In this document: positions 51,099 through 60,288 of the stretch, piece after piece
Layout: each line of letters opens with the position of its first letter
Position numbering within the stretch: the stretch's first letter is position 1
Source of the DNA: JAHFUA01 sp963733935
GTDB lineage: Bacteria; Acidobacteriota; Terriglobia; Terriglobales; Acidobacteriaceae
Direction: 5' to 3'
Assembly: GCA_963733935.1 (NCBI GenBank)
Contig: CAVTEQ010000003.1
Coordinates: 1 to 64,000 of the forward strand
Length of the DNA stretch: 64,000 bases
The notes under the pieces: model-generated
What the model was told of the DNA's origin: nothing
Database searches by the model: none
The model's input: only the letters and a program-made list of their open reading frames with translations
Translations under genes and position numbers: made by a program

Positions 51099-52844
51099 AT
51101 GGACCAGCAGGTGATCTCCCTGTTTGCTCGTCGCATCGCTCGTTTATTGGCTCTGCTCTCGGTTGTTGCACTGCTGTTGTCCGGGGTAGCCTTCGCACAG
51201 TCTCCCGTCACCGTCACAGGGACAATCAAAACTCCCACCAACCAGCCCGCCACGTCGGGCTTCGTGCAGTTCCGGATTACGCCGGCGGCAAACTCGGCGG
51301 CCTACCGCGTGCCCGGCGCTGGACTGTTTGCACCCGCTATCGCCAAGTGTGGCATCAATGGCAGCGGCCAGGTCCAGAACCTCAGCTTCAGCGGGCCCTG
51401 CCAGGTTTGGGGCAACGATCTGATTGTGCCAGCGAACTCCTGCTACGAGATCACGGTGGCGCCCAACGGCAACATCAGCCAAGTCATTCCCAATGTTTCG
51501 ATCACCGGAAGCAGCGCCGATCTTTCTAGCCTCTCGTTCTGCACTGTCTACAACGTCATCCCTCAGTGGACCACTCTCCAGACGCAGGCGCTCGGCGGGA
51601 ACATCGTTCCGGCGTCTACGGGAGTGTTCAGCCTCGGCCTGCCGGGAGCCGAATACGCGAATTTATATGTCAAGAACCTGACGGTAAGCGGGACCAGCAG
51701 CGGCATCAGCGCAGCACCCTTTACCGCGAATGCCTCCCTCTACTCGTCTTTGCAGGCGGCGGTCAATGCGGTCGCTACAGCGGGCGGAGGAACGGTTGCG
51801 CTTCCGGTCGGTACTTATAAGGGCCCGCTCACCCTGCCCGACAACGGCGCTTGCGTGAACCTAGTCGGCGCGGGTGTGGACCTGACGGTGCTGGCCGTGA
51901 GTTCTTCCGTCACGGCAGTAATCAGCAAGGGCAATGCCTCCCTGCCCCTCGGTTGCCGCATCAGCGATCTCACAATTAACGGCAACCTGCAAGCCAGCTA
52001 CGGGCTGCAACTGCTGAAGGGTAAGGGCTGGATCATCGAGCGCTTGAAGGTGACGAATGTTGTCCCAGACACCGGAGAAGGTTTGATTCTGGGAGAAGCT
52101 GCAGGATCGGGAGCAGAGTTCTACGACGCACGCATCCGCGCCTTGACCATCGCGTTTGAGTCAGGCACCTACGCGGCGACACACCGTCCGCTCAATGGCC
52201 TGCATTTCCTGACGACGGCCTCCGACAACCAGATCAGCGACGTAACCGCTTGGAACATGACTAACGCCGGAGTCGTGGATGATGCCGGCGACAATCAGTT
52301 CAACAAGATTCACGTCTATGGCTTCCCGCTGCTCACGTACTACCCCAATTACGCAATGGAGATCATCGGCAATTCCCACGTCACGCAGTTGACGGCAGAT
52401 GGCGTGAATCTGGGCGGTGTGCATGTGCGCGGCAACGGGAACAGCGTCACAAACAGCACGTTCCAGTGGCCGACGCCTGGAGGACAGGTAACCGGCGCTT
52501 TCCCCATCATGGCGGACGCGGGAACGGACTTCAACGTGTACCGCGATAACGTCGTCCGCAGCGGTTCTGGGCTCATCCTCTCAGGCGTTGCGCCGGTCTT
52601 CGCCAACATTGGCGGCAGTTTTTCCCCAGGCAACAACACCGAGATCGCGGGCAATGTGAACTACAACGACTCGGCTGATGGTGGGACATTTGCCGCTTTC
52701 TATCCCATCGGCTTCGTGGTCTTCGGCGGGGTGACACCCCACGGTGGGATCACCATCGTCACACCCTTCAAAGCGCCGACGGCAGGAGATCGCCAACGGC
52801 ATCGACAAGGGAATCGTCCAGCAGAACCTCGATCTGCGTGCTGA
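51099..52844 (+). CDS. Secreted right-handed beta-helix protein, C-terminus altered by a repeat
   Basis: 581 aa. A signal peptide (IARLLALLSVVALLLSGVAF) is followed by a beta-sandwich segment, then a long parallel beta-helix region from about 215 (LYSSLQAAVNAVATAGGGTV, then LPVGTYKGPLTLPDNGACVN) with pectate-lyase-type repeats. Such folds bind or cleave polysaccharides or form phage tail spikes; the signal peptide argues for secretion. The start has AGGGGG at good spacing. The last 16 or so codons (RQRHRQGNRPAEPRSAC) are read out of frame through a duplicated piece of a terminase gene, so the natural end has been lost. Confidence 0.7.
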   Translation: MDQQVISLFARRIARLLALLSVVALLLSGVAFAQSPVTVTGTIKTPTNQPATSGFVQFRITPAANSAAYRVPGAGLFAPAIAKCGINGSGQVQNLSFSGPCQVWGNDLIVPANSCYEITVAPNGNISQVIPNVSITGSSADLSSLSFCTVYNVIPQWTTLQTQALGGNIVPASTGVFSLGLPGAEYANLYVKNLTVSGTSSGISAAPFTANASLYSSLQAAVNAVATAGGGTVALPVGTYKGPLTLPDNGACVNLVGAGVDLTVLAVSSSVTAVISKGNASLPLGCRISDLTINGNLQASYGLQLLKGKGWIIERLKVTNVVPDTGEGLILGEAAGSGAEFYDARIRALTIAFESGTYAATHRPLNGLHFLTTASDNQISDVTAWNMTNAGVVDDAGDNQFNKIHVYGFPLLTYYPNYAMEIIGNSHVTQLTADGVNLGGVHVRGNGNSVTNSTFQWPTPGGQVTGAFPIMADAGTDFNVYRDNVVRSGSGLILSGVAPVFANIGGSFSPGNNTEIAGNVNYNDSADGGTFAAFYPIGFVVFGGVTPHGGITIVTPFKAPTAGDRQRHRQGNRPAEPRSAC

Positions 52845-52893
52845 GGTGCTGCGCAGCCTGCTGGCGGGCGTGCAAATGGACTCCCGTGTGGTC
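52771..52893 (+). repeat. 123-bp direct repeat, copy 1 (truncated terminase fragment)
   Basis: Identical to 53216-53338 except for one T/C difference at 52887. In one frame it encodes the middle of the terminase small subunit (RRRQEIANGIDKGIVQQNLD), but here it is fused to the end of the beta-helix gene in another frame. Confidence 0.92.
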
Positions 52894-53056
52894 CACATGA
52901 TGGGAAAACGTGGGTTCCAGGCGGTCATCTGACGGTTAACGGTGGGATTTCTGACTTCAGCGCAGCGGCCCGCTGCGAGGGGCGCGAGCAATCGCGCAGT
53001 AGCCACAACACCAGCGATGAATGTCAACCCTGTTGGCTCGTGATCGGAGGGCTGCC

Positions 53057-53710
53057 ATGCTAATAAAGAAAAGCCTCACCGCCGGCGAACGCCGCTTCGT
53101 TAATGCCTACCTGGCAAATGAAGCCGCTGGCGCGAAGGCTGCAGCGATCAATGCGGGCTACGCGGCTACCACTGCGGACAATATCGCCAGCCGGCCGCAT
53201 GTTAGGGCAGAACTCAAGCGCCGACGGCAGGAGATCGCCAACGGCATCGACAAGGGAATCGTCCAGCAGAACCTCGATCTGCGTGCTGAGGTGCTGCGCA
53301 GCCTGCTGGCGGGCGTGCAAATGGACTCCCGCGTGGTCGAAAAGGCGCTGGCCATAGCCACGGGGCCCAGGGGCGGTATCAACGGCGCGGTGTTCAGTGC
53401 CCTGCTGAACTGGAACACACAATCAGGGAAGAATCTGGCCGACATCTTAGGTCTTACTGATCCGCGCGCCCATGACCTCAACAAACACTACACCGACCGA
53501 CCAGCAACTGCGACGAACCTATGTGGGACGGGAGAGAACACAGTGGCAGCAAGTGGTGATCTGGCTGTGCATCAGCCCCAGGGCGCTCAGGCGTCTGGTT
53601 CGCCTCTCCCCACATTGGCCGCGGGGGAGAGAGCGCATACACGTCAGCCGCGATCACATACGGTTCGACTTTGTACGTGTCAATCGTCTCGGGACAACCC
53701 GCTAAAATAG
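53057..53710 (+). CDS. Phage terminase small subunit-like protein
   Basis: 217 aa. The N-terminal half matches terminase small subunits, which bind phage DNA to start packaging: LTAGERRFVNAYLANEAAGA, then KAAAINAGYAATTADNIASR. The helix-turn-helix-like region and the following coiled segment are intact. The C-terminal third is low-complexity (GSPLPTLAAGERAHTRQP) and may be a read-through. A GGAGG site precedes the ATG. No large subunit, portal or capsid gene follows, so this is a prophage remnant. Confidence 0.7.
   Translation: MLIKKSLTAGERRFVNAYLANEAAGAKAAAINAGYAATTADNIASRPHVRAELKRRRQEIANGIDKGIVQQNLDLRAEVLRSLLAGVQMDSRVVEKALAIATGPRGGINGAVFSALLNWNTQSGKNLADILGLTDPRAHDLNKHYTDRPATATNLCGTGENTVAASGDLAVHQPQGAQASGSPLPTLAAGERAHTRQPRSHTVRLCTCQSSRDNPLK
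53216..53338 (+). repeat. 123-bp direct repeat, copy 2 (inside the terminase gene)
   Basis: The in-frame source copy of the repeat at 52771-52893, 445 bp away. It encodes residues about 54-94 of the terminase small subunit. Confidence 0.92.
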
Positions 53711-54145
53711 CACATTCCGCGCTTCGCATGTACACCGTTATGTACACGGAGCGCTGGCGTTTCCGCACCCCCCTCAGTTTCGAGTCTCATCCGGACGCCC
53801 GCAATCGGTGTATCGGAGTCGATTGGGTGCCAGTGGCCTGGGACTTCGATTCCCTCCCGTCACCAGATAAGTCATTTATTTTCAACAACGTATAGAATTT
53901 TACGTCCTAGTTTTACTGATAGGAGGGCCACCCTCCGGCCGGCAAACGCGCCACGCAGAGGCCACTGGCGGCGTCCGGTTCGGGACCAGGTGCTCAACAC
54001 CAGCCCCCTGGTGGCCCAGTGGTCTAGACACAAGAACTGCGAGAGAGTTGAGGTTGGCACCGGAAGCCACGGTTTGCCACGTCACAGAAGCGCCTACAGC
54101 GGGTCAGCGACATGAGGGCCGTGTGAGGTGGTGTGGGCAGGACGG
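53711..54145. other. Gene-free stretch between the prophage remnant and the respiratory operon
   Basis: 435 nt without a credible gene. Short frames lack ribosome sites and protein features. Sequence character differs from its surroundings (more A/T near 53870-53930). I see no intact tRNA or integrase gene marking the other element boundary here. Confidence 0.5.
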
Positions 54146-54484
54146 CTACACGGCTAGTTTGCGCCCGTTGCGAATCTGGACGCGGAGGACGCCGCGGATC
54201 AACTGGCAAGCCTTTTTGACTTCCGGGATGGCCAGCGAGCAGTAGATCTGTTGTCCTTCGCGGCGCGTCACGACCACGCCGGCGGCCTTGAGGATCGCCA
54301 GATGCTGTGAGAGGTTGGCCTTGGTGATGCCGAGTTGCTGCTGGAGTTCCGAAACCCCGTGTTCGCGTTTTCCCAGGAGCTCAAGGATATGGAGACGAGC
54401 GGTGTTCGCAAAGGCCTTACAGATTCGCACCTGCCTTTCGTAGATCTCGTTCTCGAGATCCTGTGCTGCACTTAAGGTCTTCAT
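54146..54484 (-). CDS. ArsR/SmtB-family transcriptional repressor
   Basis: 112-aa winged-helix dimeric regulator. The core reads KAFANTARLHILELLGKREH, then the recognition helix SELQQQLGITKANLSQHLAI and the wing VVVTRREGQQIYCSL. A CVC metal motif in the DNA-binding helix is absent, and single Cys residues at ICKAF and KKACQL remain, so it may sense redox or sulfur species rather than arsenic. It is the last gene of the respiratory operon, with a 4-nt overlap to the cytochrome b gene. A matching operator-like repeat lies upstream of the operon at 60924-60949. Confidence 0.88.
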   Translation of the reverse strand: MKTLSAAQDLENEIYERQVRICKAFANTARLHILELLGKREHGVSELQQQLGITKANLSQHLAILKAAGVVVTRREGQQIYCSLAIPEVKKACQLIRGVLRVQIRNGRKLAV

Positions 54485-55353
54485 GGAGTTCCTTTCGCAA
54501 CCTCCAGCTCATCAGACTTCGGTTGGGGGAGATCAGGTGCGGAGGCAACGGTAACATCGCGGCTGGCAACCTCTTCCGCGTGGCTTTCTGTCTCCAGTTC
54601 CTGCTCCCAGGACCGCTGCTCCATCTTCAGTTCCCGCCACCACTTGAAATGATGCCGATAGGCATACAGCTCATTCACCATCCCAGTGATCATCGAATAG
54701 AAGGCAGGGCGCTCCTCGGGGAAAACCGCGCCCATATACACGTGAATCATCAGTCCGGAGACCACCATGCCGACCGCAAGAAAGTGCAGCACCATGGCCC
54801 AGGCAACCAGAAATGCGCCGCCCAGATGGAACGTCATGATCAGGCCAGTAATCATGATACCCGGTACTGCCGTGTATACCAACAAGGCGAACATCTTCTG
54901 GCCGGCGTTGTAAGCGCCCTGCCCGGGCAGTGGCTCCGTGGTGCGGCCGAGCAGCAGCAGCGTGCGGATTTTCAGCCAGCGGAAGTCATCCTGGTCGAGC
55001 CCGATCTCTTTTTTCAATACTTCCACGTGAAGATAATTACGGTAACCGAAGATGGCATAGACCGTGAACACGCAAATCCAGGTCAAGCCCACGGCCAGGT
55101 GGAAGCGCAGCAGGTTGGCGCGCGTGCCGAATGCCTCTTCCATCATGGTCAGGTACCACTGCGGCATAAAGCGGTAGTTGGGAGAAACGATCAGCGCGGC
55201 GCCGGTGGCCAGCTCCATCAGCCACACCATGGCATTGAACCAGTGCAGCAGCACGATGGCCACATGGTGCTTCTTGACCAGCCGCTGCGCCATGGCGCCA
55301 GCCTGCTCCGCGGTGAGGGCGACGGGAAGAGTTGGGATGAAGTCTGCGCTCAT
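54481..55353 (-). CDS. Cytochrome b membrane subunit (formate dehydrogenase gamma type)
   Basis: 290-aa inner-membrane subunit with about four or five helices. It probably carries haem b and exchanges electrons with quinone. Candidate haem-ligand His residues lie in HHVAIVLLHWFNAMVW, LLRFHLAVGLTWI and VLHFLAVGMVVSGLMIHVYM. The soluble C-terminus is charged. The ATG at 55353 follows GAGGAGAACC. Together with the 4Fe-4S and molybdopterin subunits encoded upstream it makes a three-subunit oxidoreductase of the Fdh/Phs layout. Confidence 0.85.
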   Translation of the reverse strand: MSADFIPTLPVALTAEQAGAMAQRLVKKHHVAIVLLHWFNAMVWLMELATGAALIVSPNYRFMPQWYLTMMEEAFGTRANLLRFHLAVGLTWICVFTVYAIFGYRNYLHVEVLKKEIGLDQDDFRWLKIRTLLLLGRTTEPLPGQGAYNAGQKMFALLVYTAVPGIMITGLIMTFHLGGAFLVAWAMVLHFLAVGMVVSGLMIHVYMGAVFPEERPAFYSMITGMVNELYAYRHHFKWWRELKMEQRSWEQELETESHAEEVASRDVTVASAPDLPQPKSDELEVAKGTP

Positions 55354-55361
55354 GGTTCTCC

Positions 55362-56093
55362 TCATTCGTCGAACTGTTTTTCACCGACCGCGAGTTGGCG
55401 GAAGAAGGCAACGGCTTGTCCGAGGAAAGTTGCGCCGACAGCCAGGTACACAAACTTGTTCAAGACCATGCTCCAGACTTTGCCGGGAGCGATGGTACGC
55501 GGCAGTTGCGGCGGGAAGCTGGCGGCCTGCAACATCATCTCCTCAGACTTGCCGAGGTAAAAGACATTGGGTCCGATTGCCACGTCGCGCGACTCCAGGC
55601 GCCGCGCCCCGCTGCGATAGACCAGGTCGAACAAGGGCCCTGCCATGTCTTCCAGGTCGCCGAAGATCTTGGCACTAGCCGGACAGGTGTTCACGCAGGC
55701 CGGCTCGAAGCCTTGTTCGAGGCGACTGGAGCAGAAGTCGCACTTATCCACGGTATTGGTGACCGGGCTCACGTAGCGCGCGCCATAGGGGCAGGCGGCA
55801 ACGCAGGCTCCGCAGCCGATGCACAGCTCGCGGTTCACCTTCACGATCCCGTTCTTCTCCTGGAAGGTGGCGCCCGTGGGACAGGCCGGCACACAGCTCG
55901 GGCGGTCACAATGGTTGCACTGCGCCACGTAGAACGTGGAGTGCAGCTCGGGAAAGTCGCCGACAATCGCGGTGGGCTTCACCCGCGTTCTGGCGAAGCC
56001 GTTGGGCACGTCCCATTCCGACTTGCAGGCTACGGTGCAGGACTGGCAGCCTACGCAGCGCTCTTTGTCGATGACCATCGCATAGCGAGCCAT
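55362..56093 (-). CDS. 4Fe-4S electron-transfer subunit of the molybdoenzyme
   Basis: 243 aa. Four cysteine clusters for four [4Fe-4S] centres are visible: CVGCQSCTVACK, CNHCDRPSCVPACPTG, CIGCGACVAACPYGAR, and CDFCSSRLEQGFEPACVNTC. A C-terminal membrane helix (KFVYLAVGATFLGQAVAFF) anchors it, as in FdnH-type subunits. It would pass electrons between the catalytic subunit and the cytochrome b. It starts 10 nt after the catalytic subunit gene and has a CTTAGGAGCAGG-type ribosome site. Confidence 0.93.
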   Translation of the reverse strand: MARYAMVIDKERCVGCQSCTVACKSEWDVPNGFARTRVKPTAIVGDFPELHSTFYVAQCNHCDRPSCVPACPTGATFQEKNGIVKVNRELCIGCGACVAACPYGARYVSPVTNTVDKCDFCSSRLEQGFEPACVNTCPASAKIFGDLEDMAGPLFDLVYRSGARRLESRDVAIGPNVFYLGKSEEMMLQAASFPPQLPRTIAPGKVWSMVLNKFVYLAVGATFLGQAVAFFRQLAVGEKQFDE

Positions 56094-56103
56094 GATCCTG
56101 CTC

Positions 56104-58320
56104 CTAACCTTCCGCGGGGATCACCCGCACAAAGTTCACGCGCATGCCGGTGCCGCCCATGATGGGATCGATTGCGACCCGAGTCATGAGCTGCGTGTCC
56201 GAGGCGCCTCTGCCATAAGCCTTCTTCAAGGCTTTGGATTGTGTGCCGAAGCCATGCACCATGTAGGCGCAATCGCGGCGAATGCCGGGAGTCGCAACCA
56301 CGGCGATCGGCGCGCTGCGGACACCATCCTGGTTTTCGAGGACGATCCTCTGGCCGTCGCGAACCTTGAGCTGTGCGGCGACGTTGCGGTTGACCCACAC
56401 TTGGTTCTCCGGCATCAGGTCGTCCAGCCAGGCGTTGTTCTCGCTGCGCGCAAAGGAGTGCATCGGCGCGCGGCCGTAAATGAGCCGCAGAAAACCCGGC
56501 GGAGGCTGCTCCACCGGTTCGTAGACCGGCAGGGGATCGATCTTCAGGTCCTTCAGCACCGAGGAGTACATCTCGATCTTGCCGCTCTGCGTGGGAAATA
56601 AGGGGCCGTCTTCCGGCGTGCGATTTTCAATGTAGGGACGCCCCTCGAAGCTGACGGCGCCCAGCGCCTTCAGCTCGGCCATATCAATCTTCAGCGGCCG
56701 CATGAGCTGCGCCAGGTGATCGTCGGCATCTTTCCAGGGGAAGAAATCGTCGAGTCCCAGCCGGCTCGCCATTTGTTTGGCAATCCACCAGCCGGGCTTG
56801 GATTCGTAGAGCGGCTGGATGGCGGGCTGGCGAATTGAGACGAACGGCCGCTTGGCGGTAGTGACAATTGACGGCGGGTCGTAGCGTTCGAGGTAAGTCG
56901 CTTCGGGGAGAACCAGGTCGGCATAGTTGGTTTGCTCCATCGGAAGCACGTCAACGACGGCCATGAACTCCAGTTGTTCGATCGCTTTCAGTGTGCGCTG
57001 ACGCTGCGGGATGCTCTCCAGAATGTTCTGGCCGTACACGATCCATCCCTTGATGGGATAGGGTTTGCCGGTCAGCGTCGCATCCACCAGTTCGCGGGTG
57101 AGGCCCTGGGATTCTTCCGCCGCTAACGGGTATTTGGTGCCACCGCCATCAGCTCGTCCGCGGTCGGATTCTGGGAAGGGCGGGTGGGGAATGGCTCCGG
57201 GCCGGAGCTTGCTCGGCAGAAACATGCTCCCCTTGCGGCCATAGGCTCCGAGCAGGGCGGTGAGAATGGCCATGGCCCGAGCGCGCTGCGTGTCGTTGCC
57301 ATACCAGGTGACGTGCCGGCCGGGATGCAGCGCGACGGCGGGCTTGGCCTCGGCCATGGCGTGGGCCGTCTCGCGAATCTTCGCTGCCGGAATCTCCGTG
57401 ATCGGCTCGGCCCACTCCGGAGTGTACTGAGCGACATGCTGCTCCAATTCCTTCATGCCCGTCGCGTATTGGTCGAGATAGTCCTTGTCGTAGAGCTTCT
57501 CCGCGATCAGCACATTCATCCAGGCCAGCAGCAATGCGGTGTCGGCCCCCGGACGGATGGGCAGCCACCAGTTGGCCTTCGATGCGGCCGTGGAGAACCG
57601 CGGATCAACCACCACCAGCTTCGCTCCGCGCTTCAGGCCTTCGGCGAAGGCTGCGACCTGCGACGTGAAGACATTCTCGCCAATATGGCTGCCGATCAGG
57701 ACGATGAGTTTCGATTCCTCCAGGTCAACCGGCTCGGGAGAGTTGACTGCACGGCCGAAAGTCAACTGGTAGCCGACGTCCCGCGGACCGCGGCACTGCG
57801 CAAACGCCGGCTCGGCCGAGTTCGGCGAGCCGAAAGCTTTCATCAAGGTCGAGAAAAAGCCGGAGTAAACCCCATGCGGAAACGGGGCCAGCGCCTCCGC
57901 TCCGTACTTCTGTTTGATATCTTTGAGCCGCGTGGCAAAGTAGTCCAGCGCCTCGTCCCAGCCGATGCGCTTGAACTTGCCTTCTCCGCGCTGGCCAATG
58001 CGCAGCAGCGGATACTTCAGCCGGTCCGGATCGTAGAGAAGTTGTGTGCCGGCATTGCCGCGCGCGCACAGCTTGCCTTTGGTGAGCGGGTGATGGGGAT
58101 TGCCCTGCAACTTCAAAACCTTGCCGTCGGCCACCTCAGCCATCACGCCACACCGCCAGAAACACATTTCGCAGTTGGTGGGAATCAGTTCGACCCGCCG
58201 GTCGCCCCGCCGCCCAGTGGGATGAATTTCCGAAGAAGCTATCTGGCTGGCGGCCGCGGCGCCCGCCGCCAATCCCGCCGATTGCTTGAGAAAACCGCGT
58301 CGTGAAATATTACGACCCAT
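56104..58320 (-). CDS. Tat-exported molybdopterin oxidoreductase, PsrA/PhsA-like
   Basis: 738-aa catalytic subunit. A Tat signal (ISRRGFLKQSAGLAAGAAAA) is followed by the [4Fe-4S] motif Cys50-x2-Cys53-x3-Cys57 ... Cys85 (CEMCFWRCG, LCARGNAG) and the bis-MGD-binding core. The residue aligned with the molybdenum ligand is Cys176 in AFAQCRGPRDVG. Cys is what polysulfide, thiosulfate and tetrathionate reductases and related enzymes use, whereas formate dehydrogenase uses Sec/Cys in a different context and DMSO reductase uses Ser. Reduction of a sulfur oxyanion or polysulfide is the best guess. Arsenate or another oxyanion cannot be excluded. Confidence 0.87.
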   Translation of the reverse strand: MGRNISRRGFLKQSAGLAAGAAAASQIASSEIHPTGRRGDRRVELIPTNCEMCFWRCGVMAEVADGKVLKLQGNPHHPLTKGKLCARGNAGTQLLYDPDRLKYPLLRIGQRGEGKFKRIGWDEALDYFATRLKDIKQKYGAEALAPFPHGVYSGFFSTLMKAFGSPNSAEPAFAQCRGPRDVGYQLTFGRAVNSPEPVDLEESKLIVLIGSHIGENVFTSQVAAFAEGLKRGAKLVVVDPRFSTAASKANWWLPIRPGADTALLLAWMNVLIAEKLYDKDYLDQYATGMKELEQHVAQYTPEWAEPITEIPAAKIRETAHAMAEAKPAVALHPGRHVTWYGNDTQRARAMAILTALLGAYGRKGSMFLPSKLRPGAIPHPPFPESDRGRADGGGTKYPLAAEESQGLTRELVDATLTGKPYPIKGWIVYGQNILESIPQRQRTLKAIEQLEFMAVVDVLPMEQTNYADLVLPEATYLERYDPPSIVTTAKRPFVSIRQPAIQPLYESKPGWWIAKQMASRLGLDDFFPWKDADDHLAQLMRPLKIDMAELKALGAVSFEGRPYIENRTPEDGPLFPTQSGKIEMYSSVLKDLKIDPLPVYEPVEQPPPGFLRLIYGRAPMHSFARSENNAWLDDLMPENQVWVNRNVAAQLKVRDGQRIVLENQDGVRSAPIAVVATPGIRRDCAYMVHGFGTQSKALKKAYGRGASDTQLMTRVAIDPIMGGTGMRVNFVRVIPAEG

Positions 58321-58379
58321 GCTTCACCCGATATTTTGATAACTGGGGCCGGCAGAAACCGGCCCCAATCGAAACCCAC

Positions 58380-60245
58380 CTAGAACCTGGCGATCAGGCT
58401 CGCCGTGCTCATAAACGCGTCTTTGTAGGTGGGGAAACCCAGGACGGAAAGGGAGTTGAGCGATTTGGGATCTCCCAGGTGCCATCCCGAGCCGGAGTAG
58501 TCATAGACGTACTTCATGGCATCAAGCTTGAAGATGAAGCGTTGCGTGATGCGGTGGGTCAGGTAAGCCTCGTAGACCTGGCCGCGAGTATTGGTCTTGG
58601 GGGCGATGATGTCGTCCTCGGCCTGGGCAAAGTTGAACCAGTACTTGGTGCCATGGTTGAACTCGAACCCGACCTTGGTCCGCTCATCCTGACCGAACTT
58701 GTAGCGCGCGCCCACCAGGAACATGTAGCCGGTGCGGCTGACAGGCGTCTCGTAGGGGTCGGACATCAGACCTCCGAAGGGAGTGGTCTGACCGTTCGGT
58801 TGCGTGCCGGAGTAGTTGCCGCTGAGGTAGAAGTCCATCGGCCCCTGGCGGCGCGTAACGTCCAGGCTCATCAGGTTGATGGAGCCCAGATTGGCCGAAG
58901 GGGTATAGCGCATGACCGCGTTGAAGTTGTTGAGGTCGCCGGTGAGCGGATTAACGGGCATCACTACCAGGCCGTTAAACCCGTCGGTGACGTTGAAGGC
59001 GTGGGCATAGGTAGCGTTGATCAGGGTTTTGTCCGTGGACCACAGGTCCAGGTCTGCGCCCAGGAAGTGCGTGTCCTTCAGGCGGTCCTGCGGCAGTTGG
59101 AGGATAGACCCGTTGCCGAATTCGGACGAGTATCCCAAGCCGTAGCAGACCCGCCATACCATTTTGTCGTTGATGTGGTAGCCGAAGGTGATGCCATCAA
59201 ACTGATAATCGATGATGGCGCCCGAGGGCGTGCCGCCGCGGGGCTCGTCTTGCCGATAGTTCATCGGCGGACCGTCGGTCGAGGGCCGGCGCCCGATGGA
59301 GAGATAAAACTTCGAGTCAGCGATGTTGTTCCAGGTAAAGTAGGCACGCTCGACGCGCAGGATGTCGGAATTGGGAACTCCGACGGTCGTGCCGTCGACG
59401 TTCATGCTATTAGGTTGTCCGTTGAACACCTGCACTCCGGTCGAGTCACCGAAGACCTTGTACATGCTCAGCCGCGCCGTGACCGAAATGTTCTCGCTTA
59501 GCTTGGAATCGAGGTTCAGCCGCAGGCGGTTGGTGTACATGATGTTGGCGTTATTGCTGTAGGACGGAACATATACACTCGGCGCTGTGGCCAGGTAATT
59601 CATGAAAGGATTGAACAGTCCTATCTGCTTGAAGCCCTGGGCCGCCTGGTTCACCTGGTTGTACGTCAGGTTGCTGGTGAAGAACTGGTATTGGGCATAA
59701 TTGTTCTGCACGGCGCCATTCAGCGTGTTGACGAACTGGCTGACCGGCATGCTCAACATGCTGGGACTAAACGGCGCCCCCAGGCCGCCTTGTGCCGTGG
59801 GTGTCGTGAGAAACAGGGTTCGGACCATCAGGTTCTGCATGGCCATACCATCCAGATGGGCAGGCACGTTGCCCCAGATGGAATGGGCTTCAAAACGATA
59901 GTCTCCACTGAACTTTACCCGGTTCAACGCCGACTCCCGTTCAGCGTTCATAGCCTGCTGGCGTTCGTTCTGGTCGATTCGCTTTTCCAGGTCCTTGACC
60001 GAAACCGTGCCTTCTGAAGGCGTAGCTTGATCCTTGGCCGCCTGGGCTTGTTTTTCCTGGGTGGCCAGACGCTCCTCCAGCGCGTTCATGGTTTTCCTGA
60101 GTTGTTCAATGTCCTGCCGGAGCTGCGCCGGATCGTCGGCTTGCGCCTTCGACGACGAATCCGCGGCGGTCGCGGGGTTGTTTTGCGCCACGCCACCCAG
60201 CGCCAGCAGGCCTATGGTTAGAAAAATGACAAGTGTTTTTTTCAT
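58380..60245 (-). CDS. Outer-membrane porin with N-terminal coiled coil (DUF3373-like)
   Basis: 621-aa beta-barrel protein. A signal peptide (KKTLVIFLTIGLLALGGVAQ) is followed by a coiled coil (LRQDIEQLRKTMNALEERLA). A long barrel with alternating aromatic strands begins KFSGDYRFEAHSIWGNVPAH and ends FMSTASLIARF with a terminal Phe. The layout resembles putative porins of the DUF3373 type. The ATG at 60245 has AGAGGCAAAC upstream; the longer frame is not supported. Its place between a cytochrome c and the molybdoenzyme suggests it admits the substrate or takes part in electron exchange across the outer membrane. Confidence 0.8.
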   Translation of the reverse strand: MKKTLVIFLTIGLLALGGVAQNNPATAADSSSKAQADDPAQLRQDIEQLRKTMNALEERLATQEKQAQAAKDQATPSEGTVSVKDLEKRIDQNERQQAMNAERESALNRVKFSGDYRFEAHSIWGNVPAHLDGMAMQNLMVRTLFLTTPTAQGGLGAPFSPSMLSMPVSQFVNTLNGAVQNNYAQYQFFTSNLTYNQVNQAAQGFKQIGLFNPFMNYLATAPSVYVPSYSNNANIMYTNRLRLNLDSKLSENISVTARLSMYKVFGDSTGVQVFNGQPNSMNVDGTTVGVPNSDILRVERAYFTWNNIADSKFYLSIGRRPSTDGPPMNYRQDEPRGGTPSGAIIDYQFDGITFGYHINDKMVWRVCYGLGYSSEFGNGSILQLPQDRLKDTHFLGADLDLWSTDKTLINATYAHAFNVTDGFNGLVVMPVNPLTGDLNNFNAVMRYTPSANLGSINLMSLDVTRRQGPMDFYLSGNYSGTQPNGQTTPFGGLMSDPYETPVSRTGYMFLVGARYKFGQDERTKVGFEFNHGTKYWFNFAQAEDDIIAPKTNTRGQVYEAYLTHRITQRFIFKLDAMKYVYDYSGSGWHLGDPKSLNSLSVLGFPTYKDAFMSTASLIARF

Positions 60246-60288
60246 GATGTTTGCCTCTGCCTGAATTTGTGCTCCTATGCAGGCGGAA

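Noticed and set aside
53839..53864. T-arm-like sequence followed by CACCA, a possible tRNA or tmRNA 3' end
   Set aside because: The stem has a mismatch, the loop lacks the standard TTCRANY register, and no anticodon arm or tmRNA body is recognisable.
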